From Jeongeupia sp. USM3 (lineage in GTDB: Bacteria > Pseudomonadota > Gammaproteobacteria > Burkholderiales > Chitinibacteraceae), in contig NZ_CP017668.1 of the NCBI RefSeq assembly GCF_001808185.1, positions 2,728,001 to 2,792,000 on the forward strand: a stretch of DNA of 64,000 bases. The letters run 5' to 3'. Shown here in pieces: positions 51,129 to 59,101 of the stretch. Both the position numbers and the translations under genes were made by a program. The notes under the pieces were generated by a model, which saw only the letters and a list, made by a program, of their open reading frames with translations, ran no database searches and was not told where the DNA came from. Within the stretch, counting starts at the first letter, position 1, and every line of letters starts with the position of its first letter.

Positions 51129-51707
51129 ATGGGCGGCCTGTCGACCAAACTCCTGCCCATCCTGCTGCTGGCAACGCTCGGTGCGCTGGTGCTGATCCTC
51201 AACGAGGTCGCGCAGGTGCCCGGCATCGGCCGGCCGGAGCGGCCGAACGAGCCGGACCTGATCGCGCAGAACGCGACCGCCTACCGTTTCGACGTGAACG
51301 GCAAGCTGCTGTCACGGATCTACGCCGATCGGCTCCGGCACTATCCGGCCGGCGATACCAACTGGCTCGACCAGCCGCGCATCCACTACACCAAGCCCGA
51401 TACGGCAGAGCTGACCGTCGTCGGCAGGCGCGCGCGCACCGAACAAAATGGTACCCTCGTCTGGTTTCCCGACGATGCCAAGCTGACCCGGGCGCCGAGC
51501 GCGGACAAGCCGCAGCTCGACGTCGTCAGCTCGGATGTCTGGGTCAAGCCGAAAGAGAACTTCGTCTGGTCCAAGACGCCGGTCAACGGCAAGATGGGCG
51601 CATACACCGTGTCCGGGGTCGGCTTCAATGCCGACCTCGACAAGGAAACCCTGGAACTACTCTCCAAAGTGAGCACGACCTATGTCCCGCCGCCGCCGCG
51701 CCGCTGA
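51129..51707 (+). CDS. lptC: LPS export protein LptC
   Basis: Inner-membrane bitopic protein of 192 residues that receives LPS from LptBFG. The N-terminal transmembrane helix (about 6-24) precedes a periplasmic beta-jellyroll with DLIAQNATAYRFDVNGKLLSRIYADRLRHYP-type pattern (only part quoted: GKLLSRIYADRLRHYP). It overlaps lptA by 26 bases. Confidence 0.9.
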   Translation: MGGLSTKLLPILLLATLGALVLILNEVAQVPGIGRPERPNEPDLIAQNATAYRFDVNGKLLSRIYADRLRHYPAGDTNWLDQPRIHYTKPDTAELTVVGRRARTEQNGTLVWFPDDAKLTRAPSADKPQLDVVSSDVWVKPKENFVWSKTPVNGKMGAYTVSGVGFNADLDKETLELLSKVSTTYVPPPPRR

Positions 51708-52275
51708 ACTATCGGCGCTGATCCTGCTGGCCGCCCCGCTGGCACAGGCAGAAACCGCCGACCGCGAAAAGCCGATGAACATCACGGCCGACTACGCCAA
51801 CTTCGACCAGAAGAACAACGTCGGCGTCTATACCGGCAACGTGATCGTCGTCCAGGGGACGATGACGCTGAAGGCCGACAAGGTCACCGTGCGCCAGGAC
51901 GCCGACGGCAACCAGTTCTCGCTGGGCGACGGCAAGCCGGTCAAGTTCCGCCAGCGCATGGACACCGGCGAGTGGGTCGACGCCAACTCGCTGCACTACG
52001 ATTACGACGGCAAGACCGGCATCCTTAAGCTGATCAACAAGGCCTGGGTGCGTCGCGATACCGGCGACGAGGTGATCGGCGACGTGATCATCTATGACAT
52101 GGCGACATCGACCTACCAGGCTCAGACCGACGGCAAGCCGGGCAGCCGGGTCAACATCACGCTGATGCCGAAGAAAAAGGACGCCAGCGCACCTAAACCG
52201 GCCAAGCCCGTTGCCAGCAAGCCGGTCGCGAGTGCACCGAAGGCCGGCGGTTCGTGGAGCAAGGACGCGCAATGA
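51682..52275 (+). CDS. lptA: LPS transport periplasmic protein LptA
   Basis: Periplasmic bridge protein of 197 residues. A signal peptide (SRRRRAAELSALILLAAPLA) is followed by an OstA-type beta-jellyroll (about 30-150) with PMNITADYANFDQKNNVGVY and TLKADKVTVRQD. A Lys/Pro-rich tail after about 155 looks disordered. It is coupled to lptC upstream and lptB downstream. Confidence 0.92.
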   Translation: MSRRRRAAELSALILLAAPLAQAETADREKPMNITADYANFDQKNNVGVYTGNVIVVQGTMTLKADKVTVRQDADGNQFSLGDGKPVKFRQRMDTGEWVDANSLHYDYDGKTGILKLINKAWVRRDTGDEVIGDVIIYDMATSTYQAQTDGKPGSRVNITLMPKKKDASAPKPAKPVASKPVASAPKAGGSWSKDAQ

Positions 52276-53006
52276 GCGAGACCAGGGCGGTGCTGAGCGC
52301 CGGCGGGCTGATGAAGCGCTACAAGAAGCGCACCGTCGTCAAGGACGTGTCGATCGACGTTGCCGCCGGCGAGGTCGTCGGCCTGCTCGGCCCGAACGGC
52401 GCAGGCAAGACGACGAGCTTCTACATGATCGTCGGCCTTGTCGCCAAGGATGGTGGCGAGATCCGGCTCGACGGCATCGACATCGGCCACCTGCCGATGC
52501 ACGAGCGTGCACGGATGGGCGTCGGCTACCTGCCGCAGGAGGCGTCGATCTTTCGCAAGATGACGGTCGAACAGAACATCCTCTCGGTGCTCGAGCTGCA
52601 CGTCGCCGACAAGGTCGAGCGCGCCAAGCGGCTCGACGAGTTGCTCGAGGATCTGCATATCTCGCATCTGCGCGAAAACAACGCGATGAGCCTGTCGGGC
52701 GGCGAGCGCCGCCGCGCCGAAATCGCCCGCGCGCTTGCGGCCAGCCCCCGCTTCATCCTGCTCGACGAGCCGTTTGCCGGCGTCGACCCGATCGCGGTGA
52801 TGGACATCCAGCGCATCATCCGTTTTCTCAAGGAGCGCGGTATCGGCGTACTGATCACCGACCACAATGTCCGCGAAACGCTGGGCATCTGCGATCGCGC
52901 CTACATCATTTCCGAAGGTTCGGTGATGGCGTCGGGATTGCCGAGCGCGATCATTGCCGACGAGCAGGTCCGCCGGGTCTACCTCGGCGAACACTTCCGG
53001 ATGTAA
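52272..53006 (+). CDS. lptB: LPS export ATP-binding protein LptB
   Basis: Cytoplasmic ATPase of the LPS export machine, 244 residues. Walker A is GPNGAGKTTSF near 42, the signature is LSGGERRRAEIARA, and Walker B is RFILLDEPFAGVDP. The ATG overlaps the lptA stop. The stop codon TAA forms one side of the target duplication of the element that follows. Confidence 0.97.
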   Translation: MSETRAVLSAGGLMKRYKKRTVVKDVSIDVAAGEVVGLLGPNGAGKTTSFYMIVGLVAKDGGEIRLDGIDIGHLPMHERARMGVGYLPQEASIFRKMTVEQNILSVLELHVADKVERAKRLDELLEDLHISHLRENNAMSLSGGERRRAEIARALAASPRFILLDEPFAGVDPIAVMDIQRIIRFLKERGIGVLITDHNVRETLGICDRAYIISEGSVMASGLPSAIIADEQVRRVYLGEHFRM

Positions 53007-53271
53007 GAACCTGTTTATGATCTTTTCGCGACCGCGCCGAGCCGGAAAAAATGCAGCCACAAGGCGTGCGACGCGGGCAACAACCGGTTATTGGCAAGGA
53101 GTACAACGCAGTGGATGCATTTTTTCCGGCTCGGCCCTTCGGCTTCCGGGCATTGCCGGCGGCGAGCCGCGTTGCAAACCGCTTGCGGTACTCGTACCGC
53201 GGCGCGGTTCACGCCTTGCCCGCCACCGGCACTGCCCGGAACGCGGCCGTGAAAAGATCGTAAACAGGGTC
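53007..53271. mobile_element. MITE-like element between lptB and rpoN
   Basis: A 265-base non-coding element. Terminal inverted repeats of 30 bases (53007-53036 and 53242-53271) match at 26 positions and begin GAACCTGTTTATGATCTTTT. The element is flanked by TAA on both sides, a possible target duplication. An internal 20-base perfect inverted repeat (53036-53055 and 53116-53135) forms a second hairpin. No reading frame for a transposase is inside. A three-base TNA duplication is typical of some IS5-family relatives, so a non-autonomous derivative is plausible. Confidence 0.7.
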
Positions 53272-53283
53272 TAAAGCGCGCGA

Positions 53284-54708
53284 ATGAAGCAATCGCTGCA
53301 ACTCCGCCTCTCGCAACAGCTGAACCTGACGCCGCAGCTGCAGCAGTCGATCAAGCTGCTGCAGCTGTCGACGCTCGATTTCCAGCAGGAGGTCGAGCGC
53401 TTCCTGGCCGAAAATCCGCTGCTTGAGCGCGGCGAAGACCATCACGCCTCAAGCGAGGGCGAAGGCGGCGCCGAGGCGCCGGCCGAGAACAGCGGCAGCG
53501 ATGATGCGCCGGCAAGCGAGTCGGCATTCGACAATGACGACTGGGGCTGGGAAGGTAGTGGCGGCGGCGCGCGCAGCGGCGGCGATGACGACGATGATTT
53601 CGACCCCGCCAGCAACATCGCTCGCGAGCTGACCTTGCGCGAGCACCTGCTGGCGCAGGCCGGACTGCTGCCGATTCCGCTGCGCGACCGCGCGGCGCTG
53701 ACCTGGCTGATTGACGCGCTCGACGACGACGGCTTCCTGACCCAGCCGCTCGAGGAAATCCTCGTGCTGCTGCCGGCGGAACTTGCCGGCGAGTTCGAGT
53801 TCGAACCCGATGACCTGGCGATCGCGCTGGCGCGGCTCAAGCAGCTCGAGCCGCTCGGTGTCGGCGCCAGAGATATGGCCGAGTCGCTGGCACTTCAACT
53901 CGCAGCGTTGCCAGTGTCTGACGTGCGTCAACTGGCGCTCGAGATCGTGCGGGACAGTCTCGATTTGCTCGCGGCACGGGACTACACTAGGTTGAAACGG
54001 CGTCTGAAATGCGATGAAACGGAACTGAAGGCGGCGCAAGCGCTGATCGTCAGCCTGAATCCGCGGCCAGGGGCACAATGGAGCGACGAATCGTCGCATT
54101 ATGTGGTCGCTGACGTCTTGGTCAGCAAGTTCAAGGGGCAATGGCGAGTGCGGTTGAACGACGCGGCCCGACCCAAACTCAGGGTCAACCGGATGTACGC
54201 CGACATTCTGCAGCGCAGCGATGGCGGATCGATGGCCCGCGAGCTGCAGGAAGCCAAGTGGCTGGTCAAGAGCGTCCAGCAGCGCTTCGATACCATCCTG
54301 CGCGTCGGCCAGGCCATCGTCGACAAGCAGCGCGCCTTCTTCGAGCATGGCGAGATCGCCATGCGCCCTCTGGTGCTGCGCGACATCGCGTCCGAACTCG
54401 ACCTGCACGAATCGACCGTTTCGCGCGTCACCACCCAGAAGTACATGCTGACGCCGCGCGGCATCTTCGAATTCAAGTATTTCTTCGGCAGTCATGTCGA
54501 GACCGAGGCCGGCGGCGAAGCGTCGGCGACTGCGATCAAGGCGCAGATTCGCCAGATGATCCAGTCGGAGGACAAGCTCAAGCCGTTGTCGGATAGTGCC
54601 ATCGCCGAAGCGTTGGCAGGGCAAGGGGTCGTGGTTGCGCGACGAACCGTTGCCAAATACAGGGAGGCGATGCAAATCCCTCCCGTCAATCTGCGCAAAT
54701 GCCTGTAA
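53284..54708 (+). CDS. rpoN: RNA polymerase sigma-54 factor RpoN
   Basis: Alternative sigma factor of 474 residues. Region I (about 1-50) is Gln-rich: LRLSQQLNLTPQLQQSIKLL. Region II (about 55-110) is acidic and Gly/Ser-rich. The core-binding region III spans about 115-300. The helix-turn-helix is near HESTVSRVTTQKYM, and the RpoN box ARRTVAKYRE stands near the C-terminus. The start is only 12 bases from the MITE end, with no clear Shine-Dalgarno between. Confidence 0.97.
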   Translation: MKQSLQLRLSQQLNLTPQLQQSIKLLQLSTLDFQQEVERFLAENPLLERGEDHHASSEGEGGAEAPAENSGSDDAPASESAFDNDDWGWEGSGGGARSGGDDDDDFDPASNIARELTLREHLLAQAGLLPIPLRDRAALTWLIDALDDDGFLTQPLEEILVLLPAELAGEFEFEPDDLAIALARLKQLEPLGVGARDMAESLALQLAALPVSDVRQLALEIVRDSLDLLAARDYTRLKRRLKCDETELKAAQALIVSLNPRPGAQWSDESSHYVVADVLVSKFKGQWRVRLNDAARPKLRVNRMYADILQRSDGGSMARELQEAKWLVKSVQQRFDTILRVGQAIVDKQRAFFEHGEIAMRPLVLRDIASELDLHESTVSRVTTQKYMLTPRGIFEFKYFFGSHVETEAGGEASATAIKAQIRQMIQSEDKLKPLSDSAIAEALAGQGVVVARRTVAKYREAMQIPPVNLRKCL

Positions 54709-54736
54709 CGGCGATTTCCCTGTAAGGAGAAGATCT

Positions 54737-55066
54737 ATGAACCTCAATATCAGCGGCCATCACCTTGAAGTGACCCCGGCGATCCGTGATTACATCACGA
54801 GCAAGCTCGACCGGGTGACGCGTCATTTTGACGCGGTGATCGAAGTCGGCGTCGTCCTGTCGGTCGAACGCCTGCAGCAGAAAATTGAGGCAACCGTGCA
54901 CGTGCCGGGCAAGGACATCCACGTCGAGGCGATCGACGAAGACATGTATGCCGCGATCGACGCGCTGGCCGACAAGCTCGACCGGCAGATCGTCAAGCAC
55001 AAGGAAAAGCGCAACGGCCACGATGGCGAGAGCATCCGCCGTCAGGTCGTATCCGAAGAAGAGTAA
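54737..55066 (+). CDS. hpf: ribosome hibernation promoting factor (HPF/RaiA family)
   Basis: A 109-residue ribosome-associated stress protein. It begins MNLNISGHHLEVTPAIRDYI and has the double-stranded-RNA-binding-like fold with ATVHVPGKDIHVEAIDEDMYAAID. It is a short HPF form without the dimerisation tail of long HPF. AAGGAGA stands six bases upstream. Position after rpoN is conserved in proteobacteria. Confidence 0.95.
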   Translation: MNLNISGHHLEVTPAIRDYITSKLDRVTRHFDAVIEVGVVLSVERLQQKIEATVHVPGKDIHVEAIDEDMYAAIDALADKLDRQIVKHKEKRNGHDGESIRRQVVSEEE

Positions 55067-55083
55067 GTGTTCTTTTCCTGCCA

Positions 55084-55117
55084 ACGGGAACCCGTTAAAC
55101 GGGTTCCCGTTTTTGTT
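55084..55117 (+). terminator. Rho-independent terminator after hpf
   Basis: A 12-bp perfect stem ACGGGAACCCGT/ACGGGTTCCCGT with a three-base loop, followed by TTTTTGTTT. Confidence 0.92.
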
Positions 55118-55179
55118 TACGGGCCGGCTGGCGATACAATGATGCGCTTCGACGTTCCTCCTGCTCATGGATTCTCGCA

Positions 55180-55647
55180 ATGAGCCTGATTTCCAAGATA
55201 CTGCCGACCCAGAACGTGTTTCTCGACATGGATGTCGGCAGCAAGAAACGCGTGTTCGAACAAGTCGGCATCCTGTTCGAAAACAGCCACGGCATCGCCC
55301 GCAGCGTGATTTTCGACAGCCTGTTCGCACGCGAAAAACTCGGCTCGACCGGCCTAGGTCAGGGCGTGGCGATCCCGCACGGCCGGATCAAGGGCCTGAA
55401 GGAGGCGACCGGCGCCTTCGTTCGGCTGAAGGCGCCGATTCCGTACGACGCGCCGGACGGCAAGCCGGTGTCGCTGATCTTCGTGCTGCTGGTGCCCGCC
55501 AATGCGACCGACTTGCACCTGCAGATCCTCTCGGAGCTCGCGCAGCTGTTTTCGGACAAGACCGTGCGCGAGCAGCTCGCGACGTTCGACGAGCCGGGCC
55601 AGGCGTACAAGCTGATTTCGACCTGGGAGCCGTACGCGGGCTTCTGA
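55180..55647 (+). CDS. ptsN: nitrogen-regulatory PTS enzyme IIA (PtsN)
   Basis: A 155-residue EIIA-Ntr protein. The phospho-acceptor His is in GVAIPHGRIKGL near residue 66. It would act in the PTS-Ntr regulatory chain, affecting K+ transport and nitrogen control. The partners EI-Ntr and NPr are not in the window. Confidence 0.95.
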   Translation: MSLISKILPTQNVFLDMDVGSKKRVFEQVGILFENSHGIARSVIFDSLFAREKLGSTGLGQGVAIPHGRIKGLKEATGAFVRLKAPIPYDAPDGKPVSLIFVLLVPANATDLHLQILSELAQLFSDKTVREQLATFDEPGQAYKLISTWEPYAGF

Positions 55648-55721
55648 GCCCGTCCTTCCTCGTGTAAGCTCAACGGGCGACGCAATGCGTTCGCCCCGTT
55701 TTCTTTCAGCCCCGAGCGACC

Positions 55722-56666
55722 ATGCCGCAGATCACGACCAGGCAACTCTTCATCGACAACGCCGAGAAGCTGCGGCTGACCTGGGTCGCGGGGCAGTCCG
55801 GCGCCAACAACCTGCTGACCAACGATTCGGCCGAGCAGAAGCCGATCCTCGCGCTGGTCGGCCACCTGAACTTCATCCACCCGAACCGGATCCAGGTGCT
55901 CGGGATTGCCGAGACCAAGTACTTCCTCGACCTGTCGCCCGAGGCGCAGCGCGAGTCGGTCGAACGGCTGTTCGCCAGCGAGATGGCGGCGATGATCATC
56001 GCCAACGGCCAGCCGGTACCCGATGCGCTGCGCGAGGGGGCCGAGCGTCACCACGTGCCGCTGCTGACCAGCCCCGAGCAGTCGCCGTACCTGATGGACG
56101 TGCTGCGCTATTACCTTGCCAAGGCACTGGCGGTATCGACGCATCTGCACGGCGTTTTCCTCGACGTGCTCGAGGTCGGCGTGCTGCTGACCGGCGAGTC
56201 GTCGATGGGCAAGTCCGAGCTGGCGCTCGAGCTGATCTCGCGCGGCCACGGCCTCGTTGCCGACGACGTCGTCGAGGTCTACCGGACCAACCCCGAAACG
56301 CTGGAAGGGCGCTGCCCGCCGATGCTGCGCGATTTTCTCGAGGTGCGCGGGATCGGCGTGCTGAACATCCGGACGATCTTCGGCGAAACCGCGGTCCGGC
56401 CGAAGAAGACGCTGAAGCTGATCATCCATCTGGCCAAGGCCGGCGGCGACACGCTGGCGCCGATCGACCGCTTGCAGATGCAGGCGGCGACGCAGGAAAT
56501 CCTCGGCGTGCCGACGCGCAAGCTGGTGATCCCGGTTGCGGCCGGCCGCAACCTTGCGGTGCTGGTCGAGGCGGCGGTGCGCAATTACATCCTGCAGCTG
56601 CGCGGCATCGATTCGACCCGAGAGTTCATCGAGCGGCACCAGCGTTTCATGGAAATGGGCGAATAG
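55722..56666 (+). CDS. hprK: HPr kinase/phosphorylase HprK
   Basis: Phosphorylates or dephosphorylates HPr on Ser. It has 314 residues. The N-terminal domain spans about 1-130. Walker A is TGESSMGKSELAL near 152, the nearby HGLVADDVVEV segment is catalytic, and the C-terminal signature ILGVPTRKLVIPVAAGRNLAV is present. In betaproteobacteria this gene lies between ptsN and rapZ, as here. Confidence 0.96.
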   Translation: MPQITTRQLFIDNAEKLRLTWVAGQSGANNLLTNDSAEQKPILALVGHLNFIHPNRIQVLGIAETKYFLDLSPEAQRESVERLFASEMAAMIIANGQPVPDALREGAERHHVPLLTSPEQSPYLMDVLRYYLAKALAVSTHLHGVFLDVLEVGVLLTGESSMGKSELALELISRGHGLVADDVVEVYRTNPETLEGRCPPMLRDFLEVRGIGVLNIRTIFGETAVRPKKTLKLIIHLAKAGGDTLAPIDRLQMQAATQEILGVPTRKLVIPVAAGRNLAVLVEAAVRNYILQLRGIDSTREFIERHQRFMEMGE

Positions 56667-56685
56667 GCCCGAAGGAGCGTTGACC

Positions 56686-57534
56686 ATGGCTTGGAGTCGT
56701 CAGCAGGTCGTGTTGCTGTCCGGCCTGTCCGGCGCCGGCAAGAGCGTCGCGCTCAAGGCGCTCGAGGACCTCGGCTACTTCTGCATCGACAACCTGCCGG
56801 CGCCGCTGCTGCCGCAGACGGTGGCGATGCTCGACGAGGACGGCTATCCGCGTGTGGCGATCGCGATCGACGCCCGCAGCGCGCACAATCTGGCCAGTTT
56901 TCCGCATCACTACGAGGCGCTGGTCGAGCTCGGGCTTGACGTGCACCTGCTGTATCTGGAGTCGAACAGCGAGACCCTGGTCAAGCGCTTCTCCGAAACC
57001 CGCCGCAGCCATCCGTTGGCGCACGGTGAACTGACGGTGACCGAGGCGGTCGAGCTGGAGCGCGAGATGCTGGCGTACTTCGCCGAGCTGGCGCACCGGA
57101 TCGACACCAGCGGCCTGTCGGCCAACCAGCTGCGCGCCTGGGTGCGCGAATTCGTCGCGCTCGACCGCAGCAAGCTGACGCTGGTGATTCAGTCGTTCGG
57201 TTTCAAACACGGCCTGCCGCTCGATGCCGATTTCGTCTTCGACGTCCGCTGCCTGCCGAACCCGCATTACGACCCGGTGCTGCGGCCGCTGACCGGCAAG
57301 GACCAGCCGGTGATCGACTTTCTCGAACGCCAGCCGCAAGTCGGGCGCTATCTGACCCATATTCTTGGGTTTCTCGAGCGCTGGTTGCCGGAGTTCGACC
57401 GCGACAACCGCAGCTACGTGACCGTGGCGATCGGCTGCACCGGCGGCCAGCACCGCTCGGTCTATCTGGCCGAACAGCTGAACCGGCACTTCGCCAAACA
57501 CAGGCAGGTACTGATACGGCACCGCGAGCAGTGA
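56686..57534 (+). CDS. rapZ: RNase adapter RapZ
   Basis: P-loop protein of 282 residues. In enterobacteria it binds GlmZ sRNA and recruits RNase E to control glucosamine-6-phosphate synthesis. Walker A is GLSGAGKSVALKAL near 12, and the YFCIDNLP motif follows. The C-terminal RNA-binding region has SFGFKHGLPLDADFVFDVRCLPNP and IGCTGGQHRSV. GAAGGAG precedes the ATG. Whether a GlmZ-like RNA exists here is unknown. Confidence 0.94.
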   Translation: MAWSRQQVVLLSGLSGAGKSVALKALEDLGYFCIDNLPAPLLPQTVAMLDEDGYPRVAIAIDARSAHNLASFPHHYEALVELGLDVHLLYLESNSETLVKRFSETRRSHPLAHGELTVTEAVELEREMLAYFAELAHRIDTSGLSANQLRAWVREFVALDRSKLTLVIQSFGFKHGLPLDADFVFDVRCLPNPHYDPVLRPLTGKDQPVIDFLERQPQVGRYLTHILGFLERWLPEFDRDNRSYVTVAIGCTGGQHRSVYLAEQLNRHFAKHRQVLIRHREQ

Positions 57535-57902
57535 TCCGGCGATGGCCCGCCGGCGACTGGCTGACGCTGGCGCTCGGGCTGGCGCTGGTGATTGCCGCTG
57601 CGGTCTGGGGCTGGCGCGGCGGCGATGCGGCGCGCGTGCGCGTGTACCAGGGCGGCAAGGTCTTTGCCGAAGTCGATCTGGCGGCGACACGCAGGCTCGA
57701 AGTGCCGGGGCCGCTGGGCATGACCATCGTCGAAATCGCCGCCGGCAAGGCGCGGATTGCCGCAGACCCGAGTCCGCGCCAATACTGCGTGCGCGAGGGC
57801 TGGCTGACCCGGGCCGGCGAGGCGGCGATCTGCCTGCCGAACCGGACCAGTGTCGAGCTGGTCGGACAGGGAGGGCGCGGCTTTGACAGCCTCAGTTACT
57901 GA
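57531..57902 (+). CDS. NusG domain II-containing protein
   Basis: A 123-residue membrane-anchored protein. One N-terminal helix (about 9-27) is followed by an extracytoplasmic NusG-II-type beta domain (about 35-115), with a Cys pair (RQYCVREG and AICLPN). The GTG start overlaps the rapZ stop (GTGA). It pairs with the next gene, a combination also seen in Firmicutes. Function is unsettled. Confidence 0.85.
   Translation: MIRRWPAGDWLTLALGLALVIAAAVWGWRGGDAARVRVYQGGKVFAEVDLAATRRLEVPGPLGMTIVEIAAGKARIAADPSPRQYCVREGWLTRAGEAAICLPNRTSVELVGQGGRGFDSLSY
57869..57875 (+). promoter_or_regulatory. ribosome-binding site that decides a TTG start
   Basis: AGGGAGG lies seven bases before the TTG of the Gx-family gene, inside the end of the NusG-II gene. 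The upstream GTG alternative has no comparable site. Confidence 0.6.
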
Positions 57903-58398
57903 ACTCGTTCCCGACGCCGACGACATCCGGATCGCGCGGCTGGCGGCGGCGGCGATTGCGCTGGCGGTGCTCGAGGCCGGGGTTCCGTCGCCGGTGCCGG
58001 GGATCAAGCCCGGGCTGGCGAATATCGTCACGCTGTACGCGCTGGTCCGCCATGGCTGGCGCGTTGCCGCGGCGGTGGCGCTGCTGCGGATCTTCGGCGG
58101 CGCGATCCTGCTTGGCGGCTTCCTGTCGCCGGGCTTCGTGCTCAGCCTTGCCGGCGGCATCGCGAGTCTGGCGGCGCTGGCACCGGCGCGCCTGTTGCCG
58201 GCACGCTGGTTTGGCGTGCTCAGCCTGTCGTTGATCGCGGCCTTTGCCCATATCGCCGGACAACTGCTTGTCGCGCGGCTGTGGCTGATCCCGCACGACG
58301 GCCTGAAACACCTGGTACCGCTGTTTGCCGCCGCGGCGTGGGGCTTCGGCATCGTCAACGGCCTGATTGCCGCCCATCTGCTCGAGGATTCACCATGA
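57883..58398 (+). CDS. Gx transporter family membrane protein
   Basis: A 171-residue integral membrane protein of the family labelled heptaprenyl diphosphate synthase component I / Gx transporter. It has about five helices and the signature EAGVPSPVPGIKPGLANIVTL near 33-53. It overlaps the NusG-II gene and is coupled to ubiX by ATGA. The old enzyme name is probably misleading; transport of a quinone or isoprenoid-related compound is only a guess from the neighbour ubiX. Confidence 0.82.
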   Translation: MTASVTELVPDADDIRIARLAAAAIALAVLEAGVPSPVPGIKPGLANIVTLYALVRHGWRVAAAVALLRIFGGAILLGGFLSPGFVLSLAGGIASLAALAPARLLPARWFGVLSLSLIAAFAHIAGQLLVARLWLIPHDGLKHLVPLFAAAAWGFGIVNGLIAAHLLEDSP

Positions 58399-58994
58399 AA
58401 ACCATCACGCTCGCCTTTACCGGCGCTTCGGGGCTGCCGTATGGCCTGCGGACGCTCGAATGCCTGCTGGCGGCCGGCTGCACCGTGCACGTGCTGTATA
58501 CGCAGGCGGCGCAGATCGTCGCCAAACAGGAGCTCGGCCAGACCTGGCCCGGCCGCGCCGAGGCCTTGGCCGAGCAGTTCCGCAGCAACTACGGCGTCGG
58601 CGAGGACAGGCTCAAGGTCTGGGGGCAGCAGGAGTGGTTTGCACCGATGGCGTCGGGCTCGAACCCCGGCGACGCGATGGTGATCGTGCCGTGCACGATG
58701 GGCGCGCTGGCGGCGATCGCGGGCGGCGCCAGCGACAACCTGCTCGAGCGCGCCGCCGACGTGATGATCAAGGAGCGCAAGACGCTGATCGTCGTGCCGC
58801 GCGAGGCGCCGTTCTCGGTGATCCACCTCGAGAACATGCTCAGGCTGGCGCGGATCGGCGTGGTGATCCTGCCGCCGAACCCCGGCTTCTATCATCATCC
58901 GCAGAGCATCGGCGATCTGGTCGATTTTGTCGTCGCGCGCATCCTCGACCAGCTTGGCGTGCCGCACCAGCTGATGCAGCGCTGGGGCGAGTAG
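58395..58994 (+). CDS. ubiX: UbiX flavin prenyltransferase
   Basis: Makes prenylated FMN for the UbiD decarboxylase in ubiquinone synthesis. It has 199 residues. The N-terminal FTGASGLPYGLRTLE binds flavin phosphate. VIVPCTMGALAAIAGG, REAPFSVIHLENML and the C-terminal half fit the family. It overlaps the Gx gene by four bases. Confidence 0.96.
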   Translation: MKTITLAFTGASGLPYGLRTLECLLAAGCTVHVLYTQAAQIVAKQELGQTWPGRAEALAEQFRSNYGVGEDRLKVWGQQEWFAPMASGSNPGDAMVIVPCTMGALAAIAGGASDNLLERAADVMIKERKTLIVVPREAPFSVIHLENMLRLARIGVVILPPNPGFYHHPQSIGDLVDFVVARILDQLGVPHQLMQRWGE

Positions 58995-59098
58995 GCGGCT
59001 GCGCTTGGTGAGCTCTGGGCGGCGCTCGAAATCCTCATCGGCCACATGCCCGTTGCGCTTCCTGCGCGCCGGCCGCCTTGACTTTACCGGCGCTCGTT
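58995..59098 (+). repeat. 3'-UTR nested palindrome element, copy D (divergent)
   Basis: It starts immediately after the ubiX stop and is co-oriented with ubiX. The conserved core reads GCTCGAAATCCTCATCGGCC, then TTGCGCTTCCTGCGC; the start GGCGGCTGCGC matches copy B. It lies between convergent ubiX and the MATE gene. It is more divergent than copies A-C. Confidence 0.6.
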
Positions 59099-59101
59099 CG
59101 T

